DNA from: Mycobacterium sp. 141
Lineage (GTDB): Bacteria > Actinomycetota > Actinomycetes > Mycobacteriales > Mycobacteriaceae
DNA: 64,000 nt
Assembly: GCF_000382405.1 (NCBI RefSeq)
Contig: NZ_KB908266.1
Span: forward strand, 1 to 64,000
Reading direction: 5' to 3'
Shown one piece after another: positions 58,171-64,000 of the stretch. Each line of letters starts with the position of its first letter. Within the stretch, counting starts at the first letter, position 1. The notes under the pieces were generated by a model. The model was given only the letters and a program-made list of their open reading frames with translations, ran no database searches and was not told the origin of the DNA. The translations under genes and the position numbers were made by a program.

Positions 58171-60522
58171 TCAGTCCTTGCAGAAGGCCAAGGCCAGAGC
58201 GGCTTCGACGTCTTCGTACGGTTGGCCCGACAGGTCGACGGTGCACCTGGCGATGGTTCCGCCGGTGAAGCCGAACTGCCCACGATAATTCTTCGATACC
58301 GCCGAGCCTGTGTTGCGTCCTATGCAGATGCCACCCCCGGCGAGCGCGAACATGCCCGGGTGGGTCCGCATATCCGGCAGTTCGGCCACTGCGACGTCGT
58401 CGATGAACAACGCTGTGTCGCCCAGCGGCGTGTGACTGTTCTCGACTGTGCCGGTGCGCTGGTACCGCGCACCGAAGATGTGCCTTCCCAACGGAATCGG
58501 ATCCGGTGAGGTCAGCTGCTGCTCGATCTCACCGAGGAAGTTGTACACGTAGTGCAGCCGTCCGTCGGCGACGTACAAGACATGCCCGCCGTGTGCGCCA
58601 CCCTGTTTGAACAACACGCCCTGGGCGTCGGGACTGTCGATGGTGAGCTCGACCAGCACCTTGAACGACTGCCCGCGCAGTTCTGCGGCCGCGCCCAGAC
58701 CGACCTCGGCCGTGTTCGGATAGTAGGTGTAGGTGGACCTGGTGCCGGCCAGATACGGGCGCCACCGCGTCATGGTCTCGAGGATGTTGAGATCGGCCAG
58801 AGGCAGACCGTTGTACTTGTCGGCTTCGCTGAACCAGAGCGCCTTGAGTTCTTCGAGTTTGTCCGGCTGCTCGGCGGCCAGGTCGTGGCACTGGCTGCGA
58901 TCGGATTCGATGTGGAACAGCTCCCAGCGGTCGGCGTCGAAATGAGACCAGCCGGCCGGCGTGGCAGCGTGCACGGTGTTGGCGAACCAGCCTTTGTGCC
59001 AGAGGCCACGGGTGCCGAGCATCGTGTAGAACTGGGTCTCCTTGCCTGTCGGCGCAGTCGGATTATCCAGCGCCACTTTGAAACTCACCCCGTCCAGTGG
59101 CTTCTGCGCAACCCCGCGCACAGTGGCGGGCGGCGTGATTTCGAGCAGGTCGTACACCGTGGGGGTGATGTCGCAGACGTTGACGTAGTTGTCGCGCACC
59201 TCGCCGTGCGCGGCAATTCCGTTGGGCCACGAGATGATTGCGGTGTCGGCGATACCACCCTCGTGGGAGGCATACCGCTTGAACAGCTTGTACGGCGTGT
59301 TGAACGCCATGGCCCAGCCGATCGGATAGTGATTGTAGGTATCCGGCGAACCCAGCAGGTCGATGAACCGAAGCCCCTCCTCGGCGGTGTCGATGTAGCC
59401 GTTGAAGAACTTCGTCTCGTTGACCGATCCGTTCGGACCGCCCTCACCGCTGGCCCCGTTGTCGGAGATCACCACGATGATCGTGTTGTCCAACTGACCG
59501 GATTCGTCGAGATAGTCGAGGATGCGCCCGATCTGGGCGTCGGTGTAGGAGAGGAATCCGGCGAACACCTCGGCCATCCGGCTGAACAGCCGCTTCTCGT
59601 CGTCGCCGAGCGTGTCCCACGGTCGTACCGTGTCCTGGAGCGGCCACGGTTCCCCGTTGGGGCCCTTGATGTCTGCGTACGGGTTGATCGGCGACAGCTC
59701 GGTGTCGGGCGGCACGATGCCGAGGCGTTTCTGATTCTCCAGCACGATTTCGCGGTACTGCTCGTAGCCCATGTCGAATCGGCCCGTGTAGTGGTCGGCC
59801 CACTCCTTGAACACATGGTGGGGGGCGTGGCCGGCCCCGGGACACAGATAGGTGAACCACGGCTTGTCCGGGGCGATTACCTTGGCGTCCTGGATGAACT
59901 CGATGGTCTTGTCGGCGAGATCCTTCGACAGGTGATAGCCCTCCTCGGGCGTGCCCGGCGGATCGACGGGATGGTTGTCATACACCAGATCCGGATACCA
60001 CTGATCGGTCTCGCCGCCCATGAATCCGTAGAACCGTTCGAAACCGCGCGAGCATGGCCAATGCCGTTTGGTGGCAGCGAGGTTTGACTCCTCCAACGGC
60101 GTCAGATGCCACTTGCCCACGCAGTAGGTGTTGTAACCGTTCTCGGTGAGTACCTCCGACAGCAGCGCGGTGTCGAACGGAATCCGCCCGTTGCAGTTGG
60201 GGAATCCGTCGGTGAACTCCTCGATCGTGGCCATCCCCACCGTCGTGGCGTTGCGGCCAGTGAGCAGCGAGGCCCGGGTCGGCGAGCACAACGCGGTGGT
60301 GTGGAACTGCGACAGTCGCACCCCGCGTTCGGCGATGCGGCTCATCGCGGGCATGTCCACCAGTCCGCCGAAGCAGTCCCAGGTCGCGATGCCGGTGTCG
60401 TCCCACACCAGATACAGCACGTTGGGCGCGTTCTCGACGGCGGTCGGCGCCGCATACGGCCCCCAGTCGGGCTCGGAGTCCCGGATATCCAGCTCGATCT
60501 TGCCGTTGAACTCGGTAGCCAT
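58171..60522 (-). CDS. atsA: Arylsulfatase, type I (formylglycine dependent)
   Basis: A 783-residue sulfatase that hydrolyses sulfate esters. The N-terminal alkaline-phosphatase-like domain has the metal Asp in VWDDTG and the C-x-P-x-R activation motif CSPTR with Cys79 as the residue converted to formylglycine, followed by LLTGRN. Other metal and substrate residues lie in GKWHL and SDNGASGEGG. A C-terminal beta-rich domain (about 600-783) completes the AtsA-type length. ATG 60522 is set by homology of MATEFNGKIEL. No signal peptide, so cytoplasmic. Equivalent to Rv0711. Confidence 0.95.
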   Translation of the reverse strand: MATEFNGKIELDIRDSEPDWGPYAAPTAVENAPNVLYLVWDDTGIATWDCFGGLVDMPAMSRIAERGVRLSQFHTTALCSPTRASLLTGRNATTVGMATIEEFTDGFPNCNGRIPFDTALLSEVLTENGYNTYCVGKWHLTPLEESNLAATKRHWPCSRGFERFYGFMGGETDQWYPDLVYDNHPVDPPGTPEEGYHLSKDLADKTIEFIQDAKVIAPDKPWFTYLCPGAGHAPHHVFKEWADHYTGRFDMGYEQYREIVLENQKRLGIVPPDTELSPINPYADIKGPNGEPWPLQDTVRPWDTLGDDEKRLFSRMAEVFAGFLSYTDAQIGRILDYLDESGQLDNTIIVVISDNGASGEGGPNGSVNETKFFNGYIDTAEEGLRFIDLLGSPDTYNHYPIGWAMAFNTPYKLFKRYASHEGGIADTAIISWPNGIAAHGEVRDNYVNVCDITPTVYDLLEITPPATVRGVAQKPLDGVSFKVALDNPTAPTGKETQFYTMLGTRGLWHKGWFANTVHAATPAGWSHFDADRWELFHIESDRSQCHDLAAEQPDKLEELKALWFSEADKYNGLPLADLNILETMTRWRPYLAGTRSTYTYYPNTAEVGLGAAAELRGQSFKVLVELTIDSPDAQGVLFKQGGAHGGHVLYVADGRLHYVYNFLGEIEQQLTSPDPIPLGRHIFGARYQRTGTVENSHTPLGDTALFIDDVAVAELPDMRTHPGMFALAGGGICIGRNTGSAVSKNYRGQFGFTGGTIARCTVDLSGQPYEDVEAALALAFCKD

Positions 60523-60684
60523 GGTGAGCCTCGATCCAGGTTTGACGAAAGTCGCCGATTGGGGCGGTCGCCCGGAGATTACACCCGCATGCTGACGGTT
60601 GCTGGGAAAACTGATGACGCGGACAACACGCTGTCGGCCTTCGGGGTTGGGCGCCGACGTGCGCAATGGGGTGATCGCCGTCGT

Positions 60685-60722
60685 TTTCGCAGTTATCGCG
60701 AAAGCGTCTTCGGTACGTACCG
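60685..60722. promoter_or_regulatory. Two palindromes upstream of atsA
   Basis: TTTCGC-N7-GCGAAA (60685-60703) and the perfect 12-bp palindrome CGGTACGTACCG (60711-60722) lie eight bases apart, about 165-200 bases before the atsA start. They are plausible operator sites for a dimeric repressor. Confidence 0.4.
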
Positions 60723-60793
60723 AGTTCGGTCGCAGCACATTGAGAAGCATCCGCCGTCTTGGCTCAACGGCATTGACGTAAGCGGCTCGCCGG

Positions 60794-61306
60794 TCAGACC
60801 CGCAGCAGTTGCGGGATCAGCACCCGGGTGTCGGGGACGAAGGGCCAGTCCGGATCAGCCAGGTGAGCAGCCAACTCGTCGTCGGTCCACCACCAGCCGG
60901 CGCTGATCTCCTCGGGCTGGTGACGGATCGGGCCGTCGTAGCGCGTCTCGAAGGCAAACACGTGGCAGCGCATGGGTTTTCCGGCCCACTGCCCGTCCCA
61001 TGCCGAGGACGCAAGCGGGGTCAGCGGCACGCCGGTGATGCCGAGTTCCTCGGCAAGCTCGCGGGTCGCGGTCTGCAGCGGTGTCTCGCCGGGGTCGACC
61101 ACTCCCCCGGCCAGGCAATCGTGCATACCGGCGAACACAGCCTTGGTCGGGGTACGTCGGTGCACATAGATCCGGTTACCGTCGGCCGATCGGACCAGGA
61201 CCCCGGCACTGCCATGCCAGAGGCCTTCGGCGTACACCCGCGAGCGGGCCGCCGTGCCGGTGATGTTGCCGTCCGCGTCGTACACCGTCACGAGTTCGTC
61301 GGTCAT
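60794..61306 (-). CDS. NUDIX hydrolase
   Basis: A 170-residue NUDIX protein of the isopentenyl-diphosphate-isomerase-like/YfcD type. The box GGVVDPGETPLQTATRELAEELGI fits G-x5-E-x7-RE-U-x-EE-x-G-U. The N-terminus MTDELVTVYDADGNITGTAARSRVYAEGLWH resembles YfcD proteins. A GGGGAAAG site precedes ATG 61306. The substrate (a nucleoside or other diphosphate) is unknown. Confidence 0.92.
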   Translation of the reverse strand: MTDELVTVYDADGNITGTAARSRVYAEGLWHGSAGVLVRSADGNRIYVHRRTPTKAVFAGMHDCLAGGVVDPGETPLQTATRELAEELGITGVPLTPLASSAWDGQWAGKPMRCHVFAFETRYDGPIRHQPEEISAGWWWTDDELAAHLADPDWPFVPDTRVLIPQLLRV

Positions 61307-61324
61307 GCGTGCCACTTTCCCCGC

Positions 61325-61381
61325 CGAGCAGACGTCAAAGTACCCGACACGCCGCATTTCGCGTATCGCCATGTCTGCTCG
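61325..61381. repeat. Dispersed palindromic element, copy E
   Basis: CGAGCAGACG (61325-61334) and TGTCTGCTCG (61372-61381) are the outer arms. The core reads AAAGTACCCGACACGCCG, one base off the consensus. It lies between the membrane protein end and the NUDIX start, both on the minus strand. Confidence 0.75.
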
Positions 61382-61421
61382 CACGGTTGGTACCGCGGCA
61401 GCCCAAGGATTCTGGGATGCT

Positions 61422-63119
61422 CTAACGTGTCCCCACCCGTTCATTGACCCGGTACAGCCGCCAATTAGGCTGCCCGTCACCGTCGTTGGGAATATCCAGC
61501 TCCAGGGTCGCGACGTCGGCTCCGGTGTGGTATAGCGTCGGGTACCGCAGGTTGAGTGCGTCGGAGGTACCGCGGCCAATGGGCGGCACCGCAAGCAGAT
61601 ACCGAATGCCGTTGGCGGTCGGATCGTTGAGTAACTCCGTGAAGTCCGGGTCGGACGGGATGACGAAGACCCGCGGACGGGGCGACGCAGCAAGAATACC
61701 GAAGCCGTAGACGGTGTCGGTGATCACCGAGCTGTCGGGCAGGTTCAACGATTGCAGATACTCGGCGATCCTGCGCTCGGTGCCGAAGGTCCGGGCGATC
61801 CGGTGTTCGGTCGTCTTACGCACCGTGACGTTGTACGGGTCCGGTTTCAGCACCGCGCCCAGCCCATATTCCTGTGGGGCGTAGTCGGGTTGGGCCATGC
61901 CCACGAGCGTCACGGGGATGCCGATCGCGACGGTGGCCGCGACCACCGCGTACCGTGCGGCCGGGTGTCGTTGCGGTGCCTCGGCAGCGGTCGCGACCAC
62001 CTCGGGTGCGTACCTGCCACGACGGGTCGGTGTCGCGAGCACACCGTCGGGGACGGCGAGCATCGCCAGGCATGCCGTCAACGGAATCGCGATGATGAAG
62101 AACCGCAAGAACGGAAACGTCGATCCAACCGCGTAACTGTAAGCCTGGAATGCGAGCACGGCACCGAACAACGCCACCGGCACCAGCAGCACCTGCCAGT
62201 TGGGCCGCCCCCACCGCTGCTTCAGCACCCACAACAACAGTGGCGGCATCGTCGGGGCCAACAGCATGATGCACACCAGCGCGAACTGCACGCCGTGAGC
62301 GAAATCCGGTGCGGTCTGGCCTGATTGCTCCAGAATCGCAATGTTGCCGTACTGGGAGGTGAACTGCGCGAAAGCCTCACCGGTGATCAACCAGCTCGCG
62401 GCGGCCCAGCCCAGGAAGGCCAGCACGCCAGGACCGCTCACGATCAACAGATCCAGGATCGCACGCTGCAATCGCGGCCGAGGGGTGGCCCGCACATAGG
62501 TGGTCAGACCCACCAGGATCCCCGCCGCCCCGACGCAGGCCGCGGCGTCGTAGCGGGTCAGGTAGGCCAACCCCATCGCGATACCGCCCGCGGTGACCAG
62601 GTGGTGCACGTCGTCGTCGACCATCCACATGATGAGCCGGCGCACCGTCCAGGACATGAAGAAGATGAACGGCGCCTCGCTCATGCCGTTGGAGCCGTAG
62701 AACACGATCATCGGATTGAGCGCGAACAGCATCGTGATGGTCAGCGAATACGCCCGCGGCAGACCACGATCGGTGCCCATGCTCAAGATCTGCACGGCAC
62801 CGCCCGCCATGAAGGCCGCCGACATGATCGTGCCTGAGAACGCGCGTGCGGCAATATCCGCCCACAGCGTGCTCAGTGCGATGGCCGGTATCTGCACCAT
62901 CGCCGCGACCGGCGTGAAGATGAAGCCCAGCGCGGCGAGATGCGGGTCGCGGCTGAACAACACGGACTGCGTGGCCGCCACCCGGGAGAGCGTGTCGCCC
63001 ATGATGAATCCGTGGCGGATCTGCAGCCAATACCCCACCGCGAGGTAGAGGACAAGGAAGACGAAGAAGACGGTGAACTTGAGCCGGCGGTCGGATCCCG
63101 CGAGCACCGCGCCGGTCAT
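61422..63119 (-). CDS. Polytopic membrane protein, glycosyltransferase-39-like
   Basis: A 565-residue membrane protein with about ten to eleven helices. An early acidic loop (FIMGDTLSRVAATQSVLFSRDPHLAALGF) after helix 1 is in the position of the catalytic Asp loop of lipid-linked-sugar (GT-C) transferases, and a C-terminal soluble domain (about 440-565) follows. The start overlaps the family-2 glycosyltransferase stop by ATGA, so the two act together. It may transfer or export a sugar made or used by that partner (inference). Confidence 0.75.
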   Translation of the reverse strand: MTGAVLAGSDRRLKFTVFFVFLVLYLAVGYWLQIRHGFIMGDTLSRVAATQSVLFSRDPHLAALGFIFTPVAAMVQIPAIALSTLWADIAARAFSGTIMSAAFMAGGAVQILSMGTDRGLPRAYSLTITMLFALNPMIVFYGSNGMSEAPFIFFMSWTVRRLIMWMVDDDVHHLVTAGGIAMGLAYLTRYDAAACVGAAGILVGLTTYVRATPRPRLQRAILDLLIVSGPGVLAFLGWAAASWLITGEAFAQFTSQYGNIAILEQSGQTAPDFAHGVQFALVCIMLLAPTMPPLLLWVLKQRWGRPNWQVLLVPVALFGAVLAFQAYSYAVGSTFPFLRFFIIAIPLTACLAMLAVPDGVLATPTRRGRYAPEVVATAAEAPQRHPAARYAVVAATVAIGIPVTLVGMAQPDYAPQEYGLGAVLKPDPYNVTVRKTTEHRIARTFGTERRIAEYLQSLNLPDSSVITDTVYGFGILAASPRPRVFVIPSDPDFTELLNDPTANGIRYLLAVPPIGRGTSDALNLRYPTLYHTGADVATLELDIPNDGDGQPNWRLYRVNERVGTR

Positions 63120-64000
63120 GCCGCGGCCGCCTCGTCCGTTGCGGTGTCGGCGGGACGCTCGGCCAGACCGTGAAACGTCTTCTCCCAGAACGATGGTTGC
63201 CGGATCATCTGATAGCAGCCCTTGGCCGCGGCCACACTCATCATCAGCCAGAACAGCGGCACACTCAGCGCCGCCAACAGCAGATCCGACCGGTCGTCCT
63301 CACGCAGGGCCACCATGTTCATGTACATCACGGTGAAGTTGCCGATGACCATCGCGATCAGCGCCGGGAAGTAGATGAACACGGGGAACACCTCGCCGAC
63401 CACAGCAGGCTGGCCGAGGAACCACAGCACCGTGATGAACCAGAACAGCAGGTTCAGCACCGCGATGATCGGCGTACCCGCGAGCACCAGGGTGAACCGG
63501 ATGAAGCTGCGCAGGCCGAGAGTGCGGTACAGCTTGAGCGGCTGGCGGATGTGAACCAGCCAGGTCTGCAGATAGCCCTTGTACCACCGGGATCGCTGCC
63601 GAATCCAGTTGATCACGTCACTGTTGGCCTCTTCCAGCGTGAACGAGTCGATGACGGCCGTGCGATATCCGTGCGACGCGATACGCAGCCCGAGGTCGGC
63701 GTCTTCGGTCACGTTGAACGGATCCCAGGCACCGATCTTGCGCAGGATGTCAATGCGCAGGTGATTCGACGTGCCGCCCAACGGGATCGGTGACGTGCTG
63801 ACCATCATCCCGGGTAGCAGATAGCCGAACCACAGCGCGTACTCGGCGGTGAACCACGCGGTCAGCAGGTTCTGGTGCCCGTTGTGGTAGACGAGCTTGG
63901 CCTGCACACACGCCACATCGTCGGGCAGCTGGCGGAAGGCCGTCACCACGCGTCGCAGCTGCAACGGTTCGGGCAAGTCCTCGGCATCGAAGATCGTGAC
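63116..64000 (-). CDS. Processive family-2 glycosyltransferase, C-terminal part (runs off the window)
   Basis: The last 294 residues of a membrane-bound GT2 enzyme related to cellulose/hyaluronan synthases. Near the window edge is the metal-binding FDAEDLP, then the acceptor motif VTEDADLG and the product-binding RQRSRW (Q-x2-RW). Four or so membrane helices follow (about 165-270). It should make or extend a beta-linked glycan or glycolipid from a nucleotide sugar. The start lies beyond base 64000. Confidence 0.88.
   Translation of the reverse strand, partial: VTIFDAEDLPEPLQLRRVVTAFRQLPDDVACVQAKLVYHNGHQNLLTAWFTAEYALWFGYLLPGMMVSTSPIPLGGTSNHLRIDILRKIGAWDPFNVTEDADLGLRIASHGYRTAVIDSFTLEEANSDVINWIRQRSRWYKGYLQTWLVHIRQPLKLYRTLGLRSFIRFTLVLAGTPIIAVLNLLFWFITVLWFLGQPAVVGEVFPVFIYFPALIAMVIGNFTVMYMNMVALREDDRSDLLLAALSVPLFWLMMSVAAAKGCYQMIRQPSFWEKTFHGLAERPADTATDEAAAA

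Noticed and set aside
58552..60087. 511-codon plus-strand frame opposite atsA
   Set aside because: Antisense shadow of the sulfatase coding sequence.

Overview
The window is a GC-rich actinobacterial chromosome segment, best read as a fast-growing mycobacterium (Mycolicibacterium type). The evidence is a complete ESX-4 (type VII secretion) locus, mycobacterial cutinases, LLM enzymes of the F420 type, four TIGR00027-type methyltransferases, sigL/rslA, and the local gene order. That order follows M. tuberculosis Rv3444c-Rv3465 (esxT to rmlC) and then joins Rv0753c-Rv0711 (mmsA to atsA), two blocks that lie far apart in M. tuberculosis. No tRNA, rRNA, prophage, insertion sequence or CRISPR array was recognised.

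Layout. 0-5 kb: 5' part of an aldehyde dehydrogenase gene, its probable GAF-type regulator, an RhlE-like RNA helicase, and a membrane protein gene converging on ESX-4. 4.8-14.5 kb: ESX-4 (esxT, esxU, Rv3446c-like gene, eccC4, divergent eccD4-mycP4, convergent eccB4), with SigM-like promoter sequences in front of esxU and eccC4. 14.6-18.5 kb: a CGNR zinc-finger regulator divergent from an EamA transporter, then three tandem secreted cutinases. 18.5-23.2 kb: truA and the alpha ribosomal operon (infA-rpmJ-rpsM-rpsK-rpsD-rpoA-rplQ) on the minus strand. 23.5-26.7 kb: a response-regulator/flavoprotein fusion coupled to a sensor kinase with a cyclic-nucleotide-binding-like domain. 26.8-29.4 kb: an LLM monooxygenase (with a tiny fossil of a second copy) and rmlB-rmlC. 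29.7-33.4 kb: the valine catabolic operon mmsA-fadE9-mmsB. 33.4-38.6 kb: a degenerate HAD protein, a NarL-type two-component pair, a TetR remnant, an F420-type DUF385 protein, a MarR regulator and sigL-rslA. 38.7-41.4 kb: secY-adk-map. 41.7-45.4 kb: four tandem methyltransferases. 45.4-45.8 kb: gene debris. 45.8-52.3 kb: MFS transporter, sppA, LLM enzyme, FAD dehydrogenase. 52.4-57.0 kb: the spc ribosomal operon (rplN to rplO), split by hairpins and a new promoter between rpsN and rpsH. 57.3-64 kb: arylsulfatase with its formylglycine-generating enzyme, a NUDIX hydrolase, and a membrane protein/family-2 glycosyltransferase pair running off the window.

Themes. Several genes start 5-8 bases after a TANNNT -10 box, which predicts leaderless transcripts. 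A family of about 57-bp palindromic intergenic elements occurs at seven places, all between 29 and 62 kb. Tandem-repeat tracts sit at the adk-map junction and inside a methyltransferase gene. Several decayed genes (LLM, TetR, possible serA and GntR fragments) mark the accessory joints between conserved blocks. The best candidate for an undescribed system is the kinase plus receiver-flavoprotein pair at 23.5-26.7 kb, whose reductase-like protein has lost both redox cysteine motifs.
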